Below the pieces are notes generated by a model, which worked only from the letters and a program-made list of their open reading frames with translations, was not told the origin of the DNA and did no database searches. The translations under genes were made by a program, and so were the position numbers. Positions 1 through 7,083 of a stretch of DNA of 14,604 nucleotides are shown here, in pieces; position 1 is the stretch's first letter; each line of letters begins with the position of its first letter. The stretch covers positions 1 to 14,604 of the forward strand of contig CAJPJR010000050.1 in NCBI GenBank assembly GCA_905369775.1, written 5' to 3'. The DNA comes from Prevotellaceae bacterium UBA1746. GTDB lineage: Bacteria; Bacteroidota; Bacteroidia; Bacteroidales; Bacteroidaceae.

Positions 1-1
1 G

Positions 2-322
2 GGCTATGTGGGACAACCCGACGCAGAGGCCAATGCATTGCCGGTCTACGCGACAGGGCGCTTTCTGCTGCCGCTGGCCACGGGGCTGAAACCCTATGTC
101 GATGCGCGCTTGGGCTATGCTTTTCCGCTGGGCAGCGAACAAGTGTCTGGCGGTGCGTTCTTCGGGTTGACCACCGGTGTGGAGCTCAACCACTGGATGT
201 TCGGCATGGGCTACCAAGGCGTGTGGCTGCATCGTGACGTCGTGAGCGAGTGGAGTAGGCTGCCGGTGCGCGAAGGACTGGACACGCAAGGTTTCACGCT
301 GCGCCTCGGCTACCGATTTTGA
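2..322 (+). CDS. C-terminal part of an outer-membrane beta-barrel protein (5' end outside window)
   Basis: The reading frame is open from the first codon of the window to TGA at 320-322, so this is the last ~106 residues of a longer protein. It shows alternating hydrophobic and polar residues with many Gly and aromatic residues (for example GRFLLPL, YVDARLGYAFP, GGAFFGLTTGVEL) and ends in GFTLRLGYRF. A C-terminal Phe after alternating aromatics is the usual beta-signal of outer-membrane barrels. The protein resembles the next gene: FLLPLATGLKPYVDARLGYAFP here aligns with FLIPTGLSVRPFIGLRAGMTIP there, and GFTLRLGYRF aligns with GFTLRAGFTF. I infer tandem paralogues, probably co-transcribed, since only 63 bases separate them and no terminator or clear promoter lies between. 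The ligand or function is unknown. A GTG at position 8 is an internal codon, not a credible start. Confidence 0.75.
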   Translation, partial: GYVGQPDAEANALPVYATGRFLLPLATGLKPYVDARLGYAFPLGSEQVSGGAFFGLTTGVELNHWMFGMGYQGVWLHRDVVSEWSRLPVREGLDTQGFTLRLGYRF

Positions 323-385
323 AGACCACGGAAGCGCCGAGTGCACGAATAGATGATGGACAACATTCAACTTATATACTCACAA

Positions 386-1156
386 ATGAAAAAGATTTTC
401 TTCCTGTTCGCCCTGCTTTGTGGCTTTGCCTATTCCGCTGCTGCTCAGAGTTTCGATCCCGATGTGATCTATCTGCGCAACGGCAAGGAACTGCGTTGCC
501 GCATCGTCAGCATCAATCACGGTGAATCGGTGACTGTGCGCCGACAAAGCGGTGCGCAAGAGGTGTATCGTTTGACCGATGTGGCGCGCATCGAGTTGCG
601 TCCGCGCGACGAAATGAGCCAAATCGATCGCCGTCCGATGAGCACCTCGTCTATGACGGGCGCGAACGACGACAATGTGGCGTTGCGCGGTTATGCCGAA
701 GTGGGTCGCGTGTTGCGCGAAAACACTTCGCGCACAGAATTCTCCGTTTCCATGGGCGCCGGCTTCAATCGCTTTGCCTATGTGGGCTTGGGAGCCATGG
801 CACAGCGTTTCGACAACCTCGTGACGAGCAACAATGCCTTTGCCGACGCTGCGTTCATTCCCGTTTACGGTGACGTGCGTTTCCTCATCCCCACCGGACT
901 CTCGGTGCGCCCCTTCATCGGACTGCGCGCCGGTATGACGATCCCCACCCTCGGCAATAAATTCGAAGGCGGATTCTACGGCAGTGCCGTGGCCGGTTTG
1001 GAATACAAGAATTTCACCCTCGGCGCCGGTTTCACGCACCAAGAATTGCTGTACAAGAACGGCTATGTGGTGGACGCCAACGGTTTGCGCACCGACAACA
1101 AGGAGAACCTCCATTTCCTTGACGGCTTCACCCTGCGTGCGGGTTTCACCTTCTGA
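386..1156 (+). CDS. Outer-membrane beta-barrel protein with an N-terminal Bacteroidota-type domain
   Basis: 256 residues. I chose the ATG at 386 because it is followed directly by a Sec signal peptide (MKKIFFLFALLCGFAYSAAAQ, cleavage probably after AAA or AAAQ). The in-frame ATG at 353 would place 11 polar residues before it. After the signal, residues ~25-75 contain DVIYLRNGKELRCRIVSI and a following V-rich strand ending in DVARIEL. This matches a small beta domain often found at the N terminus of Bacteroidota surface proteins (pattern D-x-I-x-L-K-N-G). From about residue 110 the chain is a predicted beta barrel of short strands and ends in GFTLRAGFTF, a typical C-terminal beta-signal with terminal Phe. 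It is a paralogue of the truncated gene upstream. The likely location is the outer membrane; the function is unknown. No Bacteroidota promoter motif is visible upstream, so it is probably transcribed with its neighbour. Confidence 0.85.
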   Translation: MKKIFFLFALLCGFAYSAAAQSFDPDVIYLRNGKELRCRIVSINHGESVTVRRQSGAQEVYRLTDVARIELRPRDEMSQIDRRPMSTSSMTGANDDNVALRGYAEVGRVLRENTSRTEFSVSMGAGFNRFAYVGLGAMAQRFDNLVTSNNAFADAAFIPVYGDVRFLIPTGLSVRPFIGLRAGMTIPTLGNKFEGGFYGSAVAGLEYKNFTLGAGFTHQELLYKNGYVVDANGLRTDNKENLHFLDGFTLRAGFTF

Positions 1157-1202
1157 ATCCCCGTTCGCTCCACAAGATAAACATCGTTTTGTTTTCATGT
1201 GC

Positions 1203-1254
1203 CCCGTCGCGCCTACTCGTCCTTTGGGCGAGAGGGGTGACGGGTTTCTTTTTT
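1203..1254 (+). terminator. Probable rho-independent terminator of the barrel-gene unit
   Basis: An outer stem CCCGTC (1203-1208)/GACGGG (1239-1244) encloses an inner stem CTCGTCC/GGGCGAG (with one G-T pair, loop TTT). It is followed immediately by a T-rich run at 1245-1254. It lies 46 bases after the stop of the barrel gene and before the trpS promoter, as expected for a transcription-unit boundary. Confidence 0.7.
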
Positions 1255-1353
1255 GCCGTCGACCGTGCTCCGATTTTGTTGCGTCGGCCGTGCGGATCGT
1301 GTGACGAAGGCTGTGGGTGAGACGGTGCGTGGCGGGGAATTTGGAAGCGAACG

Positions 1354-1384
1354 TTGTCCAATTCGGGCAAATATCGTAATTTTG
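1354..1384 (+). promoter_or_regulatory. Promoter of trpS (Bacteroidota type)
   Basis: TTG at 1354-1356, a 20-base spacer, and TAATTTTG at 1377-1384 fit the Bacteroidota -33/-7 consensus TTTG...TAnnTTTG. The predicted transcription start lies only about 12-17 bases before the trpS ATG, so the leader would be very short. Confidence 0.75.
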
Positions 1385-1404
1385 TCCCATCAATCAGCAA
1401 TAAT

Positions 1405-2502
1405 ATGTCTTCCAATAAGATTATCCTCACCGGCGACCGCCCCACCGGTCGTCTCCACATCGGCCACTACGTCGGTTCGCTCCGTCGTCGCGTAGAACTT
1501 CAGAACGCCGGCGACTACGACAAAATGTTTGTCTTCATTGCCGATGCCCAGGCCTTGACCGACAACACCGACAACCCGGAGAAAGTGCGCCAAAACGTGA
1601 TCGAGGTCGCACTCGACTATTTGGCTTGTGGACTCGATCCGGAGAAGGTGACGCTTTTCGTGCAGAGTCAAATCCCCGAATTGTGCGAACTGGCTTTCTA
1701 TTTCCAGAATCTGGTGACGGTGAGCCGCCTGCAACGCAATCCGACGGTGAAAACCGAAATCGGCATGCGCGGATTTGAAGGAAGCATCCCCGTGGGTTTC
1801 TTCACTTACCCGATTTCGCAGGCTGCCGATATCACGGCTTTCCGTGCCACGACGGTGCCGGCCGGCGAAGACCAGAAACCCATGATCGAGCAAGCCACGG
1901 AGATCGTGCGCCGCTTCAACCACATTTATGGCGACACGCTGGTGGAACCTTCGATTATGCTGCCCAACAATGCGGCTTGCCTGCGCCTGCCCGGTATCGA
2001 CGGCAAGGCGAAGATGTCGAAATCACTCGGCAACTGCATCTACCTGAGTGAAACGGCCGAGGAAATGGCCAAGAAGGTCAAGGTGATGTACACCGATCCG
2101 GAACACCTCTCGGTGAACGATCCGGGACACGTGGAGGGCAACGTGGTGTTCACGTACCTCGATGCGTTCTGCACGGACGATCATTTTGCACGTTATTGGC
2201 CCGACTACGCGAACCTCGACGAATTGAAAGCACACTACATGCGCGGCGGTCTGGGCGACGTGAAGTGCAAGAAGTTCCTCGAGAAAGTGCTCAATGAGGC
2301 GCTCGAACCGATTCGTGCGCGCCGTTTGGAATGGCAGAAGGACATCCCCGCCATCTACGAGGTGTTGCGCAAAGGAAGCGAGGCCGCTCGCGAAGTCGCT
2401 GCCGACACCTTGGCCGACGTGCGCCGCGCAATGAAAATCAACTACTTCGAAGACGCCGATCTCATCGCTGAACAAGCTGCACGCTTCGCAAAAGGCGAGT
2501 GA
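1405..2502 (+). CDS. trpS: Tryptophanyl-tRNA synthetase
   Basis: 365 residues, close to the usual 330-350 of bacterial TrpS. This cytoplasmic class Ic aminoacyl-tRNA synthetase charges tRNA-Trp with tryptophan using ATP. Visible hallmarks are the first ATP-binding signature TGRLHIGHYVGS (HIGH at residues 18-21) and the second, KMSKS, at residues 203-207 within GKAKMSKSLGN. Between them lies the conserved region with GDRPTG near the start and EDQKPMIEQATEIVRRFN in the catalytic domain. The ATG at 1405 is preferred because the family starts just before the first strand (KIILTGDRPTG); an earlier in-frame ATG at 1354 falls on the promoter -33 element. It is a monocistronic unit with its own promoter and a downstream hairpin. 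Confidence 0.97.
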   Translation: MSSNKIILTGDRPTGRLHIGHYVGSLRRRVELQNAGDYDKMFVFIADAQALTDNTDNPEKVRQNVIEVALDYLACGLDPEKVTLFVQSQIPELCELAFYFQNLVTVSRLQRNPTVKTEIGMRGFEGSIPVGFFTYPISQAADITAFRATTVPAGEDQKPMIEQATEIVRRFNHIYGDTLVEPSIMLPNNAACLRLPGIDGKAKMSKSLGNCIYLSETAEEMAKKVKVMYTDPEHLSVNDPGHVEGNVVFTYLDAFCTDDHFARYWPDYANLDELKAHYMRGGLGDVKCKKFLEKVLNEALEPIRARRLEWQKDIPAIYEVLRKGSEAAREVAADTLADVRRAMKINYFEDADLIAEQAARFAKGE

Positions 2503-2505
2503 GAA

Positions 2506-2545
2506 CAGCGCAGTTTTCGCGAATTTCGTACGGAAAATTGCGCTG
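2506..2545 (+). terminator. Strong hairpin just after trpS, possible terminator
   Basis: A 13-bp stem (one G-T pair) pairs 2506-2518 (CAGCGCAGTTTTC) with 2533-2545 (GAAAATTGCGCTG), with a 14-base loop. It starts 3 bases after the trpS stop. No T-run follows directly; T-rich stretches appear only at about 2563 and 2574. It could end trpS transcription or protect the mRNA 3' end. Confidence 0.45.
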
Positions 2546-2579
2546 ATCACATAGACAATGACATTTTTCGCCCGTTTTT

Positions 2580-2610
2580 TTGGCAGGATGAGGAATAGTC
2601 ATTAACTTTG
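2580..2610 (+). promoter_or_regulatory. Promoter of rpmH (Bacteroidota type)
   Basis: TTG at 2580-2582, a 20-base spacer, and TAACTTTG at 2603-2610 match the Bacteroidota -33/-7 consensus. The predicted leader to the rpmH ATG is about 60 bases, AT-rich just before the start. Confidence 0.75.
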
Positions 2611-2677
2611 CGCTTCGGAAAGTAGGGTGCGCGAGCATCTACCGACTCGAAATACAATAATATCGATATATACAACA

Positions 2678-2836
2678 ATGAAAAGAACGTTCCAACCCCA
2701 CAATCGCAAGCGAAACAACAAGCATGGTTTCCGTCAGCGCATGGCGACTGCCAACGGTCGTCGCGTTTTGGCTTCTCGTCGTGCCAAAGGCCGTAAGAAG
2801 CTCACCGTTTCTGACGAAGTACACGGCAAGAAATAA
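2678..2836 (+). CDS. rpmH: 50S ribosomal protein L34 (bL34)
   Basis: 52 residues, very basic, beginning MKRTFQPHNRKRNNKHGFRQRM and continuing ATANGRRVLASRRAKGRKKL, the canonical L34 pattern (KRTFQPS.RKR...HGFR.RM.T..GR.VL..RR.KGRK.L). L34 is a small structural protein of the large ribosomal subunit. The ATG at 2678 is the family start; an upstream in-frame ATG at 2627 would add 17 unrelated residues. In many bacteria rpmH sits beside rnpA and dnaA near the origin; here it is a single-gene unit between trpS and a secreted-protein gene, with its own promoter and terminator. The C-terminal tail SDEVHGKK extends beyond the shortest family members, which I recall as normal in Bacteroidota. Confidence 0.97.
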   Translation: MKRTFQPHNRKRNNKHGFRQRMATANGRRVLASRRAKGRKKLTVSDEVHGKK

Positions 2837-2863
2837 TTGCCGGCTTTCGAAGCGACACACATC

Positions 2864-2900
2864 GCGAGAGCAACTCCCGGGGTTGTTCTCGCTTTTTCTT
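2864..2900 (+). terminator. Rho-independent terminator of rpmH
   Basis: An 11-bp stem, GCGAGAGCAAC (2864-2874)/GTTGTTCTCGC (2882-2892) with one G-T pair and a short GC-rich loop, is followed at once by TTTTTCTT. It lies 27 bases after the rpmH stop. Confidence 0.85.
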
Positions 2901-2981
2901 GTCCGATGGCATGCCTTTGAAATACTGCACATTGGCGCGCGAAGTGTGCGGGGAAGAACTTACTTTTTTTGTGAGTAAATT

Positions 2982-3011
2982 TTGTGCTTTGCACAGTTTG
3001 CTGTATTTTTG
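2982..3011 (+). promoter_or_regulatory. Promoter of the secreted-protein gene
   Basis: TTG at 2982-2984 (within TTTG), a 19-base spacer, and TATTTTTG at 3004-3011 match the Bacteroidota consensus. The predicted start lies roughly 25 bases before the ATG at 3041. Confidence 0.75.
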
Positions 3012-3040
3012 CAAGAAGAACAATCCCCAATTCTCCTACA

Positions 3041-3721
3041 ATGAAAAGGATATTTTACGCAGCCCTCCTGGCGATTGCAAGTTTGCTCGTCAGTTTCCCT
3101 GCTGCGGCACAGCACTTCACTTGCGCTCAATACGAGACAGATGCCAAGAGATGGCAAGACATCGAACAACTTTTCAAACGCCAAGGCTGGGCGCAATGGG
3201 CGCTGGCCGTGAAAGACGCGTTTCCGCTGAACAATGACCGTTCGATTCAATTCAAGTATGTGATCGCTTCGGATGTGGCGTGCTCGCAAAAGCAGTTGAC
3301 AGATTTGGTGCAGAAGTGGATCACACTTGAGCACCCCAATGTCTTGCCTCTGCCTTCGGGACAAACTGTCGACCTCAAGGTACAGACCCTTTGGGACAAC
3401 GTGGCACACTCTTATCGCGTGTTTTCGGCTGCTTACGTCAGCGCAAAGTCGGAAACCTTTGTCGAATTCAAAGAAAATCGTTTGCGCATCACCGTTACTG
3501 TGTCGCGCTACGTGATGGGGGCAGCAAGTCCCTTCCAAATCAATTCCGACACGCCGCTGGTCGGCGACTGCTATCCCTTTGACCTCAATGGGAAATGGAA
3601 AAACGTGCTGGCCATGGCTTACATCAACAGCAATCAGAAGGCACTCGACCAAGTGGCCAGTCTGCTCAATTACCTCAACCGTCACACGGCCACGCCCTCG
3701 AAAGCAGACAAAGATTGGTGA
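3041..3721 (+). CDS. Secreted protein, possibly with a DUF4468-type (TBP-like fold) domain
   Basis: 226 residues. The ATG at 3041 begins a clear Sec signal peptide (MKRIFYAALLAIASLLVSFPAAAQ, cleavage near AAA/AQ) with no lipobox Cys, so the mature protein is probably periplasmic or secreted. The in-frame ATG at 2984 overlaps the promoter and is rejected. The body contains a strand-helix segment SIQFKYVIASDVACSQKQL followed by DLVQKWI, later YVSAKSETFVEFKENRLRITVTV, and a C-terminal helix rich in Asn/Gln/Leu. This alternation is reminiscent of DUF4468 proteins, common secreted Bacteroidota proteins of unknown function, but I cannot confirm the family by eye. Two Cys residues lie in the mature part near the N terminus (CAQYE) and mid-chain. 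It is a single-gene unit from the promoter at 2982; its function is unknown. Confidence 0.65.
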   Translation: MKRIFYAALLAIASLLVSFPAAAQHFTCAQYETDAKRWQDIEQLFKRQGWAQWALAVKDAFPLNNDRSIQFKYVIASDVACSQKQLTDLVQKWITLEHPNVLPLPSGQTVDLKVQTLWDNVAHSYRVFSAAYVSAKSETFVEFKENRLRITVTVSRYVMGAASPFQINSDTPLVGDCYPFDLNGKWKNVLAMAYINSNQKALDQVASLLNYLNRHTATPSKADKDW

Positions 3722-3893
3722 AGCTTGACCGTTGAGGCGCCGGCCCGCTTACATCGCTCTTTCTTTTGGGCGAAATCTCCCATATTTTGCCGGAAAAAGG
3801 GAGGGAAAACCAAAAAACGCTGTGACGTGCAGCCGAAAAGACGTACTCCACGGGTCGATACTTGTCGGCGTGAAGAAATACTACCCGGAGGAA

Positions 3894-3946
3894 AACGAGT
3901 AGCAACCCGATGAGCAACGAGTAGCAACCCAATGAGCAACGAGTAG
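3894..3946. repeat. 22-bp tandem repeat, about 2.4 copies
   Basis: Units at 3894-3915 and 3916-3937 differ at one position (CCCGATG versus CCCAATG), and the first 9 bases of a third copy follow at 3938-3946. The unit core is AACGAGTAGCAACC. It lies in non-coding DNA about 170-220 bases upstream of the PASTA gene. Confidence 0.9.
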
Positions 3947-3967
3947 TGGCGAGATAAAACACGCCTC

Positions 3968-3998
3968 CTCCCGTCGGCTCGAAAGGGACAGCCGGGAG
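3968..3998 (+). terminator. Weak hairpin, possible terminator
   Basis: CTCCC (3968-3972) and GGCT (3976-3979) pair with AGCC (3990-3993) and GGGAG (3994-3998), leaving a GTC bulge and a 10-base loop. Downstream bases TTTGCCAATTTT are only loosely T-rich. It could end read-through from the secreted-protein gene, but it lies 246 bases after that stop. Confidence 0.25.
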
Positions 3999-4115
3999 TT
4001 TGCCAATTTTCCCCGTGTCGTTTCCGGAACGTCCGTTCTTGCTTCATCTCCTAACGCCGACTCCGATTCGGAGCTACCGGCACGCTAAATAAAATGTCAT
4101 TCGCCAAGAGGAAAC

Positions 4116-4754
4116 ATGACCTTCAAAGAGTTCTTTCACAAATTGACCAGTCGTTACCTGTGGGGTAACTTGATCGCCATGGCACTTGTGCTCGTGGCGC
4201 TCGTGTTGGGTCTCTTCCTCTTCCTGAATGCTTACACCCACCACGGTGAAACTGTGGTGGTGCCCGATTTGCGTGGTCAACGCTGCGAAGTCGCCATCAA
4301 TCGCCTGCGTCAGTTGGGACTACGTGCGGAGATTGCCGACACCGGCTACAATGCGCTGCTTTCGGCTGACGCGATTCTCGACCAAAACATCCCACCCGGC
4401 GGACGCGTCAAGCTTGACCGTTTATTGCTCCTCACCATCAATTCTGCAGAACCGCGGCCAATTGTCCTGCCGGATATTGCAGACAACAGCTCGCTCCGCG
4501 AAGCGCGCATGAGATTGGAAGTGTTGGGTTTTAAGCTCACACCGGTCAAGCGCATTCGCGGCGACCGAGACTGGGTCTATCGCATCGAAGCGGCCGGTCG
4601 CGAGGTGCACGCCGGAGATCGCCTGAATGTGAACATTCCCCTCACCCTGGTTGTCGGCGACGGCGTAACGGTCGATGACTATGGTGCGCGTGATTCCTCG
4701 TCCTCCTCTTTCGACGTGGCCGACAGCACCCTCTTTTCCGGTTCCACGGAGTGA
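4116..4754 (+). CDS. Single-pass membrane protein with two PASTA domains
   Basis: 212 residues. A short cytoplasmic N terminus (1-18) is followed by one transmembrane helix (about 19-37, LIAMALVLVALVLGLFLFL). Two PASTA domains then face the periplasm: the first around 47-111, opening VVVPDLRG and containing the typical NIPPGGRV turn, and the second around 116-184, opening IVLPDIADNSSLREA. The tail (about 190-212) is Ser/Asp-rich and probably disordered. PASTA domains bind peptidoglycan fragments or act in septal enzymes and Ser/Thr kinases in other bacteria; here there is no kinase or transpeptidase domain. It is first in a run including rluD and ddl, which supports an envelope role, although that role is inference. 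A purine-rich AAGAGGA lies 5 bases before the ATG. Confidence 0.88.
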   Translation: MTFKEFFHKLTSRYLWGNLIAMALVLVALVLGLFLFLNAYTHHGETVVVPDLRGQRCEVAINRLRQLGLRAEIADTGYNALLSADAILDQNIPPGGRVKLDRLLLLTINSAEPRPIVLPDIADNSSLREARMRLEVLGFKLTPVKRIRGDRDWVYRIEAAGREVHAGDRLNVNIPLTLVVGDGVTVDDYGARDSSSSSFDVADSTLFSGSTE

Positions 4755-4883
4755 GCGACAGCGCGAACACCCCGATTATCTCCTCTCGTCGCGCCAAACT
4801 GCGGACCTCTGAGCCATCTTTCTACCGAAACGTGGTTCTCCCGACGAATTCCCTTTTCCCCTCCAACTTCTCCCCTCCATCGA

Positions 4884-6056
4884 ATGAGTAAATTCTCTGC
4901 TGAACATAGCGACCGATCGTTGCCGGCTTCCGATTTTCCCGCTGAACCTTTTTCTGCTGCGGGAGAAAACAGCGAAGAAACGGTATTCGACACCGATTGG
5001 GAGGCCGATTTAGAGGTCGAAGAAGGGAATGAAATGCCCGCCACCGGCGATGAGCTTTACGAGCACTACCGTGCCGTTGCCGATCCCGGCCAGCAATTGT
5101 TGCGTGTCGACAAGTTCCTGATCAATTTGATGCACGACACCTCGCGCAATCGCATTCAGGCAGCCGCCGATGCGGGGTGTATTCACGTCAACGGCCGCGC
5201 CGTGAAACGCAACTACCGCGTAAAACCCGGCGACGTCGTCACCCTCATGCTCAGTCGCCCGCGTTACGACAGCAGCATCAAGGGAGAAGACATTCCACTC
5301 GAAATCGTCTATGAAGACGATCAGTTGTTGGTCATTAATAAGCCCGCCGGCATGGTCGTTCACCCCGGTTGTGGAAATTACAGCGGCACGCTGGTCAATG
5401 CCGTCGCATGGCATTTGCGCGACAACCCCAACTACGATCCCAACGACCCCACCGTCGGTTTGGTACACCGCATAGACAAAGACACCAGTGGCCTGCTGGT
5501 CGTGGCGAAAACGCCCGAAGCCAAAACCCATCTCTGCGCCCAATTCTTCCACAAAACCACCCGACGTCGGTACAACGCCTTGGTCTGGGGCAATTGTCAG
5601 GACGACCGTGGTCGGATCGAGGGGAACATAGCGCGCAACCCCAAGGATCGGTTGCAAATGGCCGTCTTCCCGCCCGACAGCGGCGTCGGCAAACCCGCCG
5701 TCACGCACTACACCGTGATGGAACGATTCGGCTATGTCACCCTTGTGGAGTGCGTGCTCGAAACAGGCCGCACCCACCAGATTCGCGCTCACATGAAGCA
5801 CATCGGCCACCCACTTTTCGCCGACGAACGCTATGGAGGCGATCAAATTCTCTGGGGTGCTCGCAGTTCCAATTACACCGCCTTCGTACGCAACTGCATG
5901 AACGTCTGTCCGCGCCAAGCACTCCACGCCCGCACCCTCGGTTTTCGCCATCCCGTCAGCGGCGAAGAAATGGATTTCGAAGCCCCTTGGCCTGCCGACT
6001 TTGCTTCGCTCATCGAACGCTGGCGCACCTACACCGCCCATCTCATCTCTCGTTAG
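4884..6056 (+). CDS. rluD: 23S rRNA pseudouridine synthase, RluA/RluD family
   Basis: 390 residues, longer than E. coli RluD (~326) because of an acidic N-terminal extension (~65 residues, rich in Glu, Asp and Ser). An S4 RNA-binding domain follows (about 72-125: LRVDKFL...SRNRIQAAADAGCIHVNG...KPGDVVTL). The catalytic domain carries GLVHRIDKDTSGLLVVAKT, with the nucleophilic Asp of HRxD at residue 198, and later VECVLETGRTHQIRAHMKHIGHPL. The enzyme converts uridines in 23S rRNA (helix 69 for RluD) to pseudouridine. RluD rather than RluA/RluC is inferred from the architecture and the Bacteroidota gene order PASTA-rluD-ddl. The gap from the PASTA gene is 129 bases and the gap to ddl is 24. A later start (ATG at 5032) would remove most of the acidic tail and cannot be excluded. 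Confidence 0.93.
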   Translation: MSKFSAEHSDRSLPASDFPAEPFSAAGENSEETVFDTDWEADLEVEEGNEMPATGDELYEHYRAVADPGQQLLRVDKFLINLMHDTSRNRIQAAADAGCIHVNGRAVKRNYRVKPGDVVTLMLSRPRYDSSIKGEDIPLEIVYEDDQLLVINKPAGMVVHPGCGNYSGTLVNAVAWHLRDNPNYDPNDPTVGLVHRIDKDTSGLLVVAKTPEAKTHLCAQFFHKTTRRRYNALVWGNCQDDRGRIEGNIARNPKDRLQMAVFPPDSGVGKPAVTHYTVMERFGYVTLVECVLETGRTHQIRAHMKHIGHPLFADERYGGDQILWGARSSNYTAFVRNCMNVCPRQALHARTLGFRHPVSGEEMDFEAPWPADFASLIERWRTYTAHLISR

Positions 6057-6080
6057 AAACATCCCCTTTCTGTCTTTCTC

Positions 6081-7073
6081 ATGAAGAAGAAAATAGCCAT
6101 AGTAGCCGGAGGCGATTCCTCCGAGCATGAAGTATCTTTGCGTAGCGCAGCTGGCATCCTCTCGTTTATGGATGCCGAACGTTACGACTGCCACATCGTC
6201 GCTCAGCGCGGCCGCGACCTGCACGTTTTGGACGGCGAAAAACAATATCCCATCGACCTTCGTGATTTTTCTTACGAAGTCGACGGACAACGCCACCACT
6301 TCGATTTCGCCTACATCACCATCCACGGTGCGCCGGGCGAGAACGGCATCTTGCAAGGCTACTTCGATCTCATTGGTCTTCCCTATAGCACCAGCGGTGT
6401 ACTCGTAGAAGCCCTCACTTTCAACAAGTTTGCGCTCAACAATTACCTGCGTTCGCTGCCCGGTATCCATGTCAGCGACAGCCTCATGGTGCGCCGAGGT
6501 GAAAAACTCCCTTCGCCCGCCGAAATCGTCGAGCGCGTCGGTCTGCCCTGTTTCATTAAGCCCAATGCCGGCGGTAGTTCCTTCGGCGTCAGCAAGGTGA
6601 AAACCCTCGACGACGTGATGCCCGCCATTCACAAGGCAATGAACGAAAGCGACGAAGTCATGATCGAGCGCCAGCTCGTCGGCACGGAAATCACCTGCGG
6701 CTGTTTCCGTCGCAGCAACGGCGAAATCGTCTGCTTCCCCATCACGGAAGTAGCCCTCAAAGGCGGAGAATTTTTCGACTATGATGCAAAATACGAAGGC
6801 AAGAGCGACGAGATCACGCCTGCCCGCATTGCGGAATCCACAGCCGATCGAGTGCGCGAGACCACGCAATACGTCTACCGCCAACTCGGTTGCTACGGCA
6901 TCATTCGCATCGACTACATCCTTTCGGGTGAGCGTGGACAAGAGCAAATCAACTTGCTTGAGATCAACACCACACCCGGCATGACCCCCGCCTCCTTCAT
7001 CCCGCAGCAAGTGCGCGCCTCCGAATTCGAAATCGCCGACGTGCTTTCCGAAATCATCGAGGGCCGTTTCTAA
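6081..7073 (+). CDS. ddl: D-alanine--D-alanine ligase
   Basis: 330 residues, a typical length for Ddl, a cytoplasmic ATP-grasp enzyme that joins two D-alanines for the peptidoglycan precursor. Visible motifs are GGDSSEHEVS at 10-19 (N-terminal substrate region), the central nucleotide-binding segment FIKPNAGGSSFGVSKV near 158-173 (Lys160), and EINTTPGMTPASF at 294-306, where Glu294 and Asn296 are the magnesium-binding positions. The omega-loop contains FFDYDAKYEGKSDE; the YDAKY signature is characteristic of normal D-Ala-D-Ala ligases rather than the vancomycin-resistance D-Ala-D-Lac type. The start codon is 24 bases after rluD and the stop is 10 bases before the acyltransferase, consistent with co-transcription. 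No oddities are visible. Confidence 0.96.
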   Translation: MKKKIAIVAGGDSSEHEVSLRSAAGILSFMDAERYDCHIVAQRGRDLHVLDGEKQYPIDLRDFSYEVDGQRHHFDFAYITIHGAPGENGILQGYFDLIGLPYSTSGVLVEALTFNKFALNNYLRSLPGIHVSDSLMVRRGEKLPSPAEIVERVGLPCFIKPNAGGSSFGVSKVKTLDDVMPAIHKAMNESDEVMIERQLVGTEITCGCFRRSNGEIVCFPITEVALKGGEFFDYDAKYEGKSDEITPARIAESTADRVRETTQYVYRQLGCYGIIRIDYILSGERGQEQINLLEINTTPGMTPASFIPQQVRASEFEIADVLSEIIEGRF

Positions 7074-7083
7074 TCCCGTAGCC

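Larger units (their letters stand above)
3722..4115. other. 394-base non-coding interval before the envelope operon
   Basis: No credible gene is visible on either strand; the short open frames lack start context and family features. The interval holds a 22-bp tandem repeat (3894-3946), a bulged hairpin (3968-3998), and the palindrome CTCCGATTCGGAG (4061-4073). No TAnnTTTG promoter is visible, so the start of the downstream operon is unassigned. A purine-rich AAGAGGAAAC directly precedes the ATG at 4116 and could act as a ribosome-binding site, which is unusual among the starts here. Confidence 0.6.

Noticed and set aside
380..1393. 337-codon open frame on the - strand
   Set aside because: Antisense to the barrel gene and crossing its terminator; His/Ala/Gly-rich composition is typical of a shadow frame.
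3894..3946. CRISPR array
   Set aside because: The 22-bp units are directly adjacent, without unique spacers, and only 2.4 copies are present.
6081..7073. Vancomycin-resistance-type D-Ala-D-Lac ligase
   Set aside because: The omega-loop has the YDAKY signature of ordinary D-Ala-D-Ala ligases, and no vanH/vanX-like neighbours are present.
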